From positions 62,001 to 126,000 of the forward strand of contig NW_026570285.1 of the NCBI RefSeq assembly GCF_019649055.1: 64,000 nt of DNA, written 5' to 3'. Under the pieces are notes generated by a model. It was not told the DNA's origin. It searched no databases and was given only the letters and a program-made list of their open reading frames with translations. The position numbers were made by a program, and so were the translations under genes. Source of the DNA: Paramacrobiotus metropolitanus. Its lineage: Eukaryota; Tardigrada; Eutardigrada; Parachela; Macrobiotidae. Each line of letters begins with the position of its first letter. Within the stretch, counting starts at the first letter, position 1. Of this stretch, positions 22,231-33,265 are shown piece by piece.

Positions 22231-23588
22231 GGTTTCACGACATTTCACAACGCGACATTTCACATCGTAACATTTCACCGAATCCATTTCATGACCACGA
22301 CATTTCTCATCCGCAACATTTCACAACTGCAACGTTTCACAGCCACAACATTTCGCAAATGCAACGTTTCGCAACTGCAACATTTCGCAACCGTAACATT
22401 TCATGACTCGTACATTTGCCGCCCCGTAACAATGCATAAAGTACGTTGCGCACACTGGAACAACTCTATCCCGCTATTCCGTAACGAGATTCGATTGCTA
22501 TAATTCAAAAACCGACAAACTTACTAAATATCCTGTTATTGGCAACTGCGATAACCCACGCCTAATATTCTGTAAAATTGTTTAAACTTATATCTAAAAG
22601 CCCCAAAAGTCAAAACCCATTACCAAAACCCATCTTTCACAATAAAAGTGACATAACTGATATACCTTTTATTGTTACTGGTTTACTCAAATGTAACCAG
22701 TTTTAGGCACACCATTGCGTTGGCATAACTGGCATGGGTAAATTATTACAAATTTACAATCATAACAATCATTTAAAATCATGCAATACGTCTATTTAGT
22801 GTTATTGTGCTTCGCCTCAGCGTTAAATTAGTACATTCAGTTATATCAAAGTTATTTAGTTATATAGATATCGAAATCAGTTATACGACTTACATCTATG
22901 TATCAGTTGTATCAAAGTTATTTAGTTACATCAAAATCTTTTACCGACACTTATCAATCGTTATTCTAAGATATTAATAAAAACTTTAAACCGAAGAAAC
23001 AACATCATGGTTTTCGATACCGCTACTCGACGTCCAGGCAATTTTTTTCGGACACCTGCAAGTTTCTACTGATGTTTACCAAATTAATATTCCATAGAAG
23101 TAAATTTCATGGTAAACCACAGCAAAGCGCATTAAGCGCTCAGTCAAGACCGAACATTCTCTGCGCCTCCAGGCCCTGCGCCTCCGGTTTCTCTCTTGCC
23201 GCTAATTTGTTTTGAAAGATTGTCAAAGGTAATTATACCTGCACATCTAGATCGAAAAATGTATGCCGATGCCGACTGCAGCAATTTCAAAATACTTGGC
23301 CTGCATCCGGCTTAAATCCGAATTCGAAGCAAATCTAAAACATTGAGCTACTGTACGCCCTTCAGTATAGGGCAGATCGTCGTACCCGGATTGTGCGTAC
23401 CAGAGAGAAGGTTGAGAAATGTTACTATCATGAAAAGTTGCGGTTTCGAAACGTTGCGGATATGAAATGTTACGGTTTTGAAATGTTGTGTCGGCGAATT
23501 GTCCGGGATCTGAATCGTTACTGCGGTGAATTGTTACTCGGTGAAATGTCTGGTTGTGAAATGTCTGGCGGTGAAACGTCGCACAATC
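22231..23588. mobile_element. Non-autonomous DNA transposon with 15-bp subterminal repeats and 8-bp target duplication
   Basis: Flanked by CGTTTGAC at 22223-22230 and 23589-23596. The left end (about 22231-22410) is a run of about 15-bp units like GCAACATTTCACAAC. The right end (about 23405-23588) carries the same units in reverse orientation (GTGAAATGTTGCGGT type). Terminal sequences agree at 13 of the first 19 bases. No transposase frame is seen in the 1.36 kb. The paralogous segment at about 60005-60025 has a single ATTTGAC and no insert, which is the empty site. An 8-bp duplication is typical of hAT-like elements; the assignment is inferred. Confidence 0.8.
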
Positions 23589-24245
23589 CGTTTGACCATG
23601 CACACCCGATTAACATTATTCTCGGCTATTACGTAGCAGTTTCTACAAATAATCATATCAGCTATCTAATCAGATATGCCACTGTCAACAAAATGTTTAT
23701 AAATTATTGTATACTCGTATAACGTATTACGTATACGGTCTGGAATACTGCGGAATGGGTGCGTGTACGATAATACTTAAACAATAAACTTTGGTTTTTA
23801 CTTTAAATTTTAATTAATCGAACACTGAAGTAGTGATGCGGATCTGTCATTTACGTACCGGAAACATGTCGTCTCATCATAATTCAACTGTGTATCGATT
23901 CAATATTCAAACGTATATGCAACAATTAATGTGAACGTGCAATTTATGCATGCCACGTTAAAGCCAGAAATGTTTATTTGCAATTTCGTCCAACGACACA
24001 ACAACAACGCATAAAACATACTTCTATGGATAGAGCACACTGCCCGCCTGATTATGCAAGTGCAACAGCAGAACATCAAAATAGCTTGACAAGTTGACAG
24101 TTATGAGGAGAAAGTCAAGGATCGAGCAAGAGAATTCCCGGATAATAACAGAACTCCATCGTATAGAATGACGTACGGCACAACAAATGTACTGAAGAAT
24201 TACTCGGAACAAAACACGCAGAACTTCCGTCATTCCACCATCGTC

Positions 24246-25016
24246 TCACATGATGGTGCATAAAGGCCTTTCACGGCTGTCCCCATGATCTCGCAAATGA
24301 GCTCGCACCTTCTTCCAAAAATCTTCCATAGTAGCTTAGCTTCCGTGGCTCAGTAACGCCTCAGATATAAATCCAAAGTCCACAATTTGCTGGCCTGTTC
24401 CTCGGTTAAATTGCTCCGAAAACAGGTTGTTCTCAGCGTCTATACGCAGCCGGTACCTTACCCGTTCGGGGTAGTATACGGCGCACGTGCTGATAAACAT
24501 GAACCGCTGGCAGTTTTTCCCTTTGTTGTACTCCAGATGGGTCAGAATTTGACAAAAATTTCGCACGACAGTGGGTGATGATTGATCCGCGGGAACGATG
24601 ACGAAAACGGCATCGACTGGCATGGTAGCGGTACTCTCCGGCTGCGAATGAATTTCAACACCCTGCTCTCATTCCAATCTGTTTCGCACGGACCAACGTT
24701 GTCCGCCACCATAATATTTCGCTTTCGGGGCGTCGCCATGGAGGTACTGAAAATGTCCGTTTCACCGCGGAGGAAGGCGATTCCCGGTGTGGTATGTTCA
24801 ACGTCGACCTGAGCATCGCAAAGGTCCAGATTAAAGAGAGCGTTGATATCGCGATTTGCCGGTCCCAGTTGGTCCGATTATAACCACATTGCATGTGTTT
24901 TCGGCACGATCCAGAAGCAAATCCAATTGACGGAAGACAATGTGATCGAAAATAAACGGATACATGCGCTCGCATTTCGTTAGATCCATTTTATAATGCT
25001 GAATATCAACCGGCAA
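24246..25016 (-). pseudogene. GTPase part of the LRAT-GTPase family, type C copy 1 (broken)
   Basis: The minus strand reads PVDIQHYKMDLTKCERMYPF, then NVVIIGPTGTGKSR with intact Walker A. After a frameshift it reads LCDAQVDVEHTTPGIAFLRG and NIMVADNVG, then in another frame DAVFVIVPADQSS and FMFISTCAVYYPERVRYRL. It ends after a further in-frame stop with KKVRAHLRDHGDSRERPLC and TIM, a CTIM CaaX box. There is no ATG and no LRAT block; the 5' side is joined to a remnant of a cysteine-rich gene. A copy at 62066-62821 has different lesions. Confidence 0.65.
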
Positions 25017-25084
25017 AGCCTTATCAAATTAATTATGCGCACAGTATTCTACATGTTACAGTAACTATTTTTTTATAAAAGTTA

Positions 25085-25215
25085 ATACTGTGCGAGCGAA
25101 AGCGCAGCTGGTATTCGGCAATGGCAGGACATAATGCTGTCTGTGCACTATGTACCTTTATACATTATACTCGTAGTACCTTTATAATGATACTATTGTA
25201 GCGCTTCGATGTGCA
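25085..25215 (+). pseudogene. Remnant of intron 1 / start of exon 2 of the two-module cysteine-rich gene
   Basis: GCGAGCGAAAGCGCAGCTG, then TAATGCTGTCTGTGC and AGCGCTTCGATGTGCAATGG, match 13803-13905 (GAGCGAAAGCGCAGCTG...TGCAGCGCTTGGATGCCCC) of the intact gene. It is followed directly by the broken end of a type B GTPase copy. Confidence 0.6.
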
Positions 25216-26878
25216 ATGGACAGTCAGGACAGACAAGGGTCAACTGGACCGCTTGTTCTCCCGCAAATTCCGTATCCGCACATAATCCAACAGTGTTCGC
25301 AACAATCATGCTCCGTTCTTTGTAACTGCTAGTTCCGGCGTCATAAATCATGCCTCTGCAGTCTGCCACGCAGAAAGTCGACGCTCCTCGTAACACAGTG
25401 AGGGTTGGCTGGGGCTGCACAGACGTTCTGATTAAACAGAATGTTTACCAAACGCGATTTCCCACCACCTGTCGGCCCGATAACCAGTACATTGTAGGTA
25501 TCTTCGTGGTTATCTCCAACTTGGTTAAATACGAAATGACCTTAAGTGGACGAATAGGTAGATCTGTTGCAAATCGTCGACAGTCCTGAGTCTACCTGCG
25601 TAGAGATTCCGGAACAGTATTAACAAGGCGCTTCATATCGTCAGTCATATGTCGACGAAAGTTTGTTCTAGTGTACCTTCAGCATCATCCATTTGTCGGC
25701 TGAACCATCTCCCATGGAACATGTAGTTCGCCACGTGCTCCGAATCGCGAAAACAGACGGAGTAGTTGCACATGCCGAGGACCTGCCGGACAGCTTCGTC
25801 CATCTTGCCGCAACCTTTCTCTCCGATTTCGTATTTGTGATCGTGTTCGGAATGGCTGGTAACGCAAACAGTACCGCATACAAACTCCAGGACACGTGAA
25901 GTATCCGTGACGCACCAACACTCCGGTGCTCTGTGGACCCATTTATCTTCGACGAACCCAAGGTTTAAGTCACTGCCGTTATGGAACTCATCTAACAATG
26001 GGAGGCATTTCTCGCGGACTCCTTCATCGGATTCCACATCATGGCGAGTAACGTTAGGCCAATTCCTTTGCTCGCTTTTCACATACAGGGGTGCTACGCC
26101 AAGTTCGGGCAGTTGCGTAAACTAAATTATAAATATTCCCGTACGCCATTTTGTTTTCGCTTCTTCACTTTTCTAGTATAACTTTTTCTTGCGAATCCAA
26201 CAGTGTCAAACTTTTAATCGTTCGACTTGAGAGTAAGGGAGAATCCGGAATACAAAGGGCTGGGGTGGAGGTAATGTTTTGGGGGCTTATAACTGGACCG
26301 ATTAAAAATGTCCCAACAAATATTCTTGCGCGAACAATTTCGAAAACTGTTAAGTAACCCAGAAGGTATCGTTCAAGGGTCGGCATAAGGGACTTGCGCC
26401 ATCAGTGCTCGAGGAGACCTCGGTACAAAGTGCATTTCCCATAGACCTGTATGTTAAAAAGAGCCTACAGGAGAATGCGGTTGTCTAGAGCACCGATCCC
26501 ATTGGGGCAGATTTTAGGGTTTAAACTGAAGGTAGGGAAGGACCCTTAGAAAATACAGCTCACACCTCACAGTTCTCAATGCCCACCAATTTTTAAATTT
26601 TTTTGAAGGAAAATGATTATTTCGTACTAAGCAGTGAGATTTTTGCACAAAAAATGAAATTAGAAATTCGGCTCGCAATCCTTGTACATCAGCTTTTTGC
26701 ATAGATACAAAATTACCTAAGGTGGTCCAGGATAAGAACTATCTTGCAAGAATAAATTAAAAATATTAGACTTAACTGGTAGAAGCAGAGGAATTTTTGT
26801 AACTGCCCGAACTTGGCGTAGCACCCCTGTATTTAGTCTCGCTGCCCTGCCATAATATATATCCAACAAATTACCCAT
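25216..26878 (-). pseudogene. LRAT-GTPase type B, inverted copy, interrupted by a transposon
   Basis: The ATG at 26878 gives MGNLLDIYYG as in 19187. The reading is cut by the 26086-26829 element and resumes with EQRNWPNVTRHDV, FHNGSDLNLGFVEDKWVHR, and CFRDSEHVANYMFHGRW, in which the LRAT-type NCEH is changed to DSEH. Further on come TYNVLVIGPTGGGKSRL and SYKERSMIVANTVGLC, with several frameshifts and a stop. The 3' end is lost where it abuts the cysteine-rich remnant. Confidence 0.7.
26086..26829. mobile_element. TA-target DNA transposon (pogo-like ends), non-autonomous
   Basis: Terminal inverted repeats begin CAGGGGTGCTACGCCAAGTT and continue matching for about 29 bases. They are flanked by TA at 26084-26085 and 26830-26831. 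Length 744 bases, no transposase recognised. It splits the type B GTPase copy after the residues matching QGSQTAY. The other copy at 63678-63679 has the uninterrupted ACATATTTAG, the empty site. CAG-starting ends with TA targets are typical of pogo/Tigger elements. Confidence 0.85.
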
Positions 26879-27783
26879 TTTGCGGCATGTGATTCCCAAC
26901 ATAGCAATGTTGAATGTTGTATGCGATTCACATCAAAGACGACCCAGGCTAGCAGAAAATTCAAAATCCCAATGAAACTGTAAATAATATTAGGCAAACA
27001 GTTTTATTTGTTTAAGTAGGCTATAGAACACTCATTGTTCAGAAGGTCAAGTACTCTTACTTGACTGCACACTTTACCTCTTCAGCTCTACTTATAAAAA
27101 GTGTCTTCGGGCTTTTCGTGCCTTCCCTCCCCTCTGCAGTAACAAAATGAGCCGGGAGGAACAGAGTCATTACGAATCAAAATGACATAATAGCCTGGGC
27201 TTAACCTACCTTGAATCACACAGACAGGCGGATCACCGCACGGCGAGCAGCAGGCCGGAGCTAGGGAAGTGCAGGAATGTGGATTGTTATGATTGGTTGC
27301 AGTAGAACGTAATACGGTTCTATGAACGCTACAGTATTAGTTTTATGTGTACTTTTTGTCAAGTTAGCACTCATAGTACTTGAAAACTCTTCAGTGTACG
27401 CTCAGAAGCTCATTCAGACAGGACTGACGCGTGTTCTAAATTCGTGGAAAGCCTTTTGTGAATACAAGTATAACCTTTGGAGCAATATCCTAATTTTCCT
27501 ACCTGACATAACGTAGCGTTTTGACATAGTTACTGTTTTGGTGTCAAAAGCAATGAAGTCTAGCGCATAGAGTTGAACAAGATCTGAAAAATTCGAGGTT
27601 CGAGCGAGAGGTATGAACAATCCTAATAGGTTAAGCGTTATGTGTTTTGCTGAATTCTGTTTTTACAATGTGAGTACGTTTTAATTGCAAACTTTCAGTA
27701 CTAGTACTGTAATAATTATTTGAATCTGTTCTGCAGAACCGTAACCACGAGAACCTGATCGCTATCGCATGAACCATCGCAAA

Positions 27784-28725
27784 ATGTGCAGCTACGCTTC
27801 CAAAGTTGGGAATTACGCCTCGGCTACCTGCTTGTTCGCGCTACTGGACGATTTAACGTGGAAGTGGAAGAAAGACCTGGAACAAGCACACTGTGAAGTA
27901 TACCCCTTTCCGCGAGGTCAATCTACCGCCCTGGCGAATTTCAAGAATGGTGAACTGATTTATCTGGATTGCACCGAGAGCAAGCACATGGCCCAGGAGT
28001 TCGTGACCAACGGCCTCTACATCTTGGAATTCGGATCCGCGGATAGCAGCACCTACACAGCACGGGTGATCATCCATATGTTTCCCCGTGAGCGACATCC
28101 CACCCGTCCGGCGAATAAAACATACTGCAGACCGATAGACGAGGCCATGCGCAATCGCATGCGGCATGTACTGGAGATGTGCAGTTACTCGCTGTGTTTT
28201 AGAAATTGTGCGCGCGTGGCGAACTACGTTTTCCAGGGACGCCGGAATAGCCTGCAGATGGATGCGCAGAGCGATGACCTGCTGATCATGTATTTCCGTA
28301 CCAGCGAACATATTGTCTGCAGTCGCGTGGAATCGTATTTCGACTATGAAAAGAACAACTAGAATGTTCTGGTGGTGGGACCAACGGGTGTCGGCAAATC
28401 GCGACTGATTAGCATGCTGTTCAACCTCAACATCTGCGGCTCGCGATCCACTCATCAAAGTGTGACACAAGGGATTTCCTTTGTATGGGGTCAAGCCAAG
28501 ATCTCCATCTCCTTGAACACCCATCAAAAAGGAGCGCTAGCGGAAAGAAGGTACGGTACTGCTGTTCTCCAAGAAATGTCATCGAACAGGAGAGCGTGTA
28601 ATTATATAGTGGATTTATACCAGAGATGTCGCTGAACGATGTGACCAGAGCCCATGTGATGGCTGCCTGGGAGACTGGACGGTAGCCAGCGTATTGCGCT
28701 GGAGGAATCGGGGTGCACTATCTTG
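27784..28725 (+). pseudogene. LRAT-GTPase type A, inverted copy (stop and internal deletion)
   Basis: Reads CSYASKVGNYAS, LLDDLTWKWKKDLEQAHC, GELIYLDCTESKHMAQEF, then CFRNCARVANYVFQGRR, where the LRAT-type NCEH has become NCAR. A stop lies just before NVLVVGPTGVGKSRL. After HQSVTQGISFVWGQAK a deletion joins directly to the region matching the C-terminal half, in a shifted frame. A CTIL-coding end is visible near 28714-28725. The copy is useful because it lacks the extra base found near 16050/18135, showing the ancestral frame through GQSTALANFKNGEL. Confidence 0.7.
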
Positions 28726-28794
28726 CACCATGTTTTGGCAGGTGGTTGATACTGGTGCGGCATGTTTTCATTCGTACGAGTATCGTTTGTCATA

Positions 28795-28875
28795 GCGTCA
28801 CAATCATAATAAGCGTAATCTACGTCGTCTCATAATAAGCGTAATCTAGCGTCACAATCATAATAAGCGTTACCC
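28795..28875. repeat. Short tandem repeat within GTPase 3' flank
   Basis: Units containing CATAATAAGCGTAATCTA and AGCGTCACAATCATAATAAG, two to three copies; expanded relative to the matching flank at 14780-14800. Confidence 0.7.
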
Positions 28876-29127
28876 TGTTGTTGTTGTATAAAACGGAAAT
28901 CTTGTTGCTAATGTGGAATGCTTGCTTGGCAATTCTGATTATAGGGGCATGATGTTTAAATTGATTGTTGTAGTGCAGTTCCCAATGTAACTAATTCACG
29001 ATGGCCTTTTTTTAGTTATCGTTGTATTGACTTGTGTCACGGTTCCACTTTCGTGCTTCGTATAATAAGCAACAATGACTGGCTTCCTGTACTGTACTTA
29101 TAGATTTATTTCGTGATACTTGAGCGC

Positions 29128-29290
29128 GCCATCAGAGCCGAATCACATTTCTTCCACCAATAAACCACCGAGACGGCAGCTACAAGGATCCGGACTGCAG
29201 CGAGCATTAGGATAAGCCGGGCAGGTGTCCTAGTCGCAAGAGGTCAGCTTGGAATAGTTGATATAACACGTACGAGGTGGACGATCTGCA
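29128..29290 (-). pseudogene. Decayed copy of the small cysteine-rich gene, exon 2 only
   Basis: Matches 21319-21497: YSKLTSCD, a stop where Ser is expected, then DTCPAYPNARCSPDPC. Exon 1 is missing; a deletion joins it directly to the 5' flank equivalent to about 21807. Confidence 0.7.
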
Positions 29291-29499
29291 GCAAACGCGT
29301 ACCGCATTTTACAGTTTTTTCGATAGCATACGGAAACTGCCATTCTGGTTTGCTGTCAACAAGACTTCGTAAACACAAACCGGTCCGCGAAAAAAGTATT
29401 CAAATAGATTGAGTAAGTGAGTAAGAAAACCTTTTAGAATGAGTAAGAAAACCGCTTTGCAAGCAGGAATATATGAAAATTTCCTATTGCACAAGTCTC

Positions 29500-29980
29500 G
29501 ATTAAATACAATCAGACAAACATACTACATTTGAAACCGTTTTCATCAGCTTCCAAAAATTTCAAAAAAGCCGTTACCCGAGTGGCTGAACCCTGAATAT
29601 TACAATTCATAAATATTTAAGTACTTACTAGTTACTACGTAGTTCACCAGGAAAGCAGCTGGCCCAAAGGTCACGGGACAGACAAACAAATGTATGTGCG
29701 TATTATGTAGCTTTTTCTCGGGTTTGGTGTATGCATTTTTGTTAATTACTTAATAATTAAGAAAAAAGTGCTAAATGACTTACCGTATCTCAAAGTAATT
29801 TAATTCCGTGCAGTCTTGTTCGGGTTCACCTAGTCTGTTAATAATGGAGGACGCCCTTGCATTCTCAAGAGTCAAGACTGAAGACAGTCGGTCTCCCCAT
29901 TCTATGAACACATGATTGTAATTTGTTGAATATGCAGTTTAATGCAATCTATGCAGACATCTTTTCCCGGAGGCTGGTAT
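29500..29980. other. Intergenic, nothing recognised
   Basis: AT-rich, no coding or structured repeat evidence. Confidence 0.4.
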
Positions 29981-29984
29981 ACGG

Positions 29985-30664
29985 TTAGTGCAGCGCGCTA
30001 TTGCCGTGGGTTATGATTCACAGAGATAAGCACGCGTTTTTAAAAAAAACGGAGCTGTGCAACGCGGTATCGTGTACATATACGTGCCGTATGGTTGTTT
30101 TGACCATTCGGAGCGCAGATAAGCCCGCACGTTGCCAAGTTACACACGTGATACGCGTTACCAGTCCTTATTTATCCCTGCATTATCCACAAAAACTACA
30201 TGTGTCTGAATTTATTTACATGTACGGAGAACAGATAGTAATAATTACCAGTTGATGGCGTACTAGTGTTTCAATATAATAGTCTCACAAAATGTTCGCC
30301 ATACGCTATCTTCCAGTCGAGCACAACGCTTCGGAACCTGTAGAGCCTGGATAATCTGGCGGATGCGAATGCCGTCCGGTAGGACTCTGGTCTCAGACAT
30401 TCCCGTATGTTTCCAACGCCACTTGTTTTGTTCCGCATAATGCGCAGTAGAACGACTGGTGACGTGCATCACGATCCGGAGCTTATGACTGTGTCATCAC
30501 GATCCGGAGCTTATGTGTCATCACGATCCGCAGCTTGTCTACCTAGGCTCTGAATGGTCAAAACAACCATACCGCACGTATTCAAGATACCGCGCTGCGC
30601 TAACTCCACCGTTCTTATCTCTATGAATCATAACGTATGCACCATAGTGCGACTGCGCTGCACT
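29985..30664. mobile_element. Foldback element with arms of about 115 bp
   Basis: The left arm, about 29985-30108 (GTGCAGCGCGC, GGTTATGATTCACAGAGATA, GTATGGTTGTTTTGACCATTC), is repeated inverted at about 30551-30664 (GAATGGTCAAAACAACCATA ... TATCTCTATGAATCATAACG ... GCGCTGCAC). The arms are imperfect; no transposase is seen between them. Confidence 0.65.
30466..30538. repeat. Three-unit tandem repeat
   Basis: CATCACGATCCGGAGCTTAT three times with small spacers and changes (third unit CGCAGCTTGT). Confidence 0.85.
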
Positions 30665-30922
30665 GGCCCTTGTCTGACTTTCCTGTAACTAAGGGGAGAA
30701 GCCAGACAGCCAATCAGGTGTGGCTAGCACCAAAAAATGGCTACATGCCTTAATTCATGCTAGTTCAAGTTGTTATATGCGTACGAACTACGAACAAAGC
30801 GTTACATTCGCAACCACATTCTACGATTTCTGGTATCGGTCAGTGCGAATTATCCAACAGTGTTATACTGACGATTATACTCGTATTATCCTAATATCTG
30901 TATTACTGTTTTTATTGTTTTA

Positions 30923-31321
30923 TCACTCTTTATAATTTCCACGGTGGAAGAAAATCTCCATTAATTTATCCAGATAAATTAAACCGAGATTTTCTGGTTG
31001 TAGTTTTCTGTTTGTGTAGTTCTTTTCATTATTTTGTGTATCAGGTCTGACCAATAAAAAGTCACAAGATCTCACTCCCAGAATCTCATAATGGGCTGTT
31101 TTTTTGTGGCTGTTGGGCTTATTGTGCTGGAGCTGGTCTGGCTTTTCCCAGCCCGTCGTACTTGTCCGGTACAAAAAGGAGTCGATGGCAATGTGGAGAA
31201 ACGTAAGTTTTCTGCGATTTAGGTGGGATATCTTCGACAGTTTTAGATTAATGCTTCGTAAGCCGTTCTGTCGAACTGCAAGATCTTTCCGCTGGCGGCA
31301 CTTTGAACTTCCGGCTCCCAC
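30923..31321 (-). CDS. Possible small myristoylated protein
   Basis: A 132-codon minus-strand frame starting at an ATG (31321) with MGAGSSKCRQRKDL, a good match to an N-myristoylation signal with adjacent basic residues. The rest is basic, without a recognised domain, and includes SKISHLNRRKLT. An overlapping plus-strand frame (31104-31682) is as long, so coding is uncertain. Confidence 0.3.
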   Translation of the reverse strand: MGAGSSKCRQRKDLAVRQNGLRSINLKLSKISHLNRRKLTFLHIAIDSFLYRTSTTGWEKPDQLQHNKPNSHKKTAHYEILGVRSCDFLLVRPDTQNNEKNYTNRKLQPENLGLIYLDKLMEIFFHRGNYKE

Positions 31322-31699
31322 GGCGGCATCTACTGGTCACACAAGGGACCATTGTGCTCGTTGGGAGCCGTTGCACTTCCTGCCGTATCAACTGGGAGGC
31401 AGAAAAGTAGACGGGCTTTCAGTTCTTCAATCTTCAGTGATAACGAAGTTTATTTTTCATACTAGTTATGATTATGCAGTTAGGATACACCATCATACCA
31501 GTTGCGTAAAACCGGACAAGAAGTGCACTACGATTAGCAAGTGTACATACATAATAATATATATTCCAGAGGATGCGCAGAGTCAAAACGCGGACTTACA
31601 TCGAGCATCTGCGACTTACATCGAAACGAGAAATAGGCGTACCAAGTCCCAATTGGCTGGGTTTCGATGTAAGTCGCTTTAAGTTCGATGTCTGTCGGT

Positions 31700-32630
31700 G
31701 AAGCGTCGACGAAAACCGTTACGAACATGGGCGTATCTTGTAACTTGGTCTAAGCGACGCTTGAGTGCTAAACTTCGTGTTTCCGCGATTTTATTGGTGG
31801 GTCAGCATTCTGAATTAGATCGAGGCTGCCCACCATAATAGCAAAATTCAAAACCACGTGATCGTTTCTCCATACTTTGGGCTGACAGCGATGGTTAAAC
31901 AGTAAAACGACAGGGTTTTCCGTCTTTTTTTTTAAGTTTTTCAAGTTCTTGCCTTCTAGTTTGTTGTTGAAATCAGAAATATGAAACTGATATGCATCTA
32001 CAGTGCAGGAAGCCTGTGTTCTGGGAATCCAGATAAGACGTACAGTATAGTGTTTGGCCAGATGCACTCCTGTTTATACTGATCGCTTGCTACCTGATTA
32101 TCGTTCAATTTAAAATAATTTGAATCCCACCACAGCTGACTAGCGTATTACAAATTGATTCCGACTTGCCAAAAGGTCCATGAATCCTTGTGGCTGTCTC
32201 TAACGATTTGTGGTATATAAACTTGTCATGTATTGCTGCCGTCGTATCGCAGGAACCCTGCGCTGGCTACCAGCTGTGGGTGTTGGTTGCAGTGCATTCT
32301 GTGCTTGAATTCCTGATCGGATGTGGAAATCCGACTACGATTTATACTCCTGGACAACCCCATTTTTGGTTCTTCGTCCGTATATTTTGACAGAAAATTG
32401 TATGTTTTGCTTGACCGTGTGGCGGGTTCCTTTGTGATCTAGCTACCCAGAAGTATTTTAGTATATTTTGTTGTTTTTTTTGTTTATTTTAGCTTAAAAT
32501 AATACTGCATAGCAGTACCTTAGCGCGCCTTGTTTTGGTACTTTTAAACAGGTTATATGTCATTGTTTAACTTTAGAAATGTAGTGCTACAGTTTATCGT
32601 TAGAAGCATAATGTCAGCACAGCACGCATA
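31700..32630. other. Intergenic, nothing recognised
   Basis: No conserved coding frame; poly-T and AT-rich runs only. Confidence 0.4.
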
Positions 32631-32633
32631 TTA

Positions 32634-32799
32634 AGGCCTCGTCCCGAATTCAAAGCGAATCTCGTTGCGATACAGCAACTCCACCTCGCGAGGTGGCTTC
32701 GCGTACCGTATCTGTAGGCGTGGCCACTGCATACAGCCACCTCGTGCGGTTGAGCAACGGTACCATAGCGAGATTTGCTTCGAATTCGGGACAAGGCCT
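32634..32799. mobile_element. Palindromic MITE, 166 bp
   Basis: Ends AGGCCTCGTCCCGAATTC and GAATTCGGGACAAGGCCT are inverted repeats; pairing continues inward through AGCGAATCTCG and CACCTCG..GAGGTGGC. The target duplication is unclear. Confidence 0.75.
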
Positions 32800-33265
32800 A
32801 ACTGTCAGTCTGTATGTCCTGACTGTTGTGCGCATGCGGTCGAGTTTAGCCCGTACATACCCACATGCAAGACGCGTAAACGGGCGCGGTTTTGCGTTCG
32901 ATGTCTGTATGTATAGGGTGAAAAACGTTGTAAGTAAGTCCCCGAAGCGCCTATGCGCATCTGGTCTATTATTCCGATACGACGTGCTTTTTTCATGGAT
33001 AAAATGTGGCGCAACTTGTGCGGACGGCTGTAGCTATAGTGGTACTCTTTACCGATAACAGTTTTTCGACGTTCTTAAATCTTTCGAAAATGGAAAGATA
33101 GAGAGTTACTCAGCAGCATCTACAAACAAAGGCGGTCGAATGACAGTCTGTAAATGTAACTTGTACATACGTAACCTGCATAACAGCAAATTCTGTTTAA
33201 AAGCGCAAATGACGAACCGTATAATATGCAAAAGTGTGATATTTACACAAAAGGGTTTCTATAAT

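Larger units (their letters stand above)
21108..25215. repeat. Dispersed segmental duplication, copy 1
   Basis: Aligns by eye with 58930-63010 in the same orientation: the small cysteine-rich gene, its 5' flank, and the type C GTPase. Interruptions are the 22231-23588 element here and the 60172-60504 and LINE insertions in the other copy. Confidence 0.85.

Noticed and set aside
22150-22503. Frame rich in FHNATFHIVTFH on the plus strand
   Set aside because: Translation of the 15-bp transposon repeats (15 is a multiple of 3), not a gene.
22231-23588. CRISPR-like array because of regularly spaced short repeats
   Set aside because: Units are contiguous without spacers, inverted at the two ends, and in a eukaryotic transposon.
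29572-29600. tRNA-like start GTTACCCGAGTGGCTGAACCC
   Set aside because: No anticodon arm, T-arm or matching acceptor follows; chance similarity to a Leu/Ser tRNA 5' end.
31104-31682. 192-codon plus-strand frame starting MWLLGLLCWSW
   Set aside because: Overlaps a minus-strand frame of similar quality, runs into low-complexity and repeated sequence, and has no domain.
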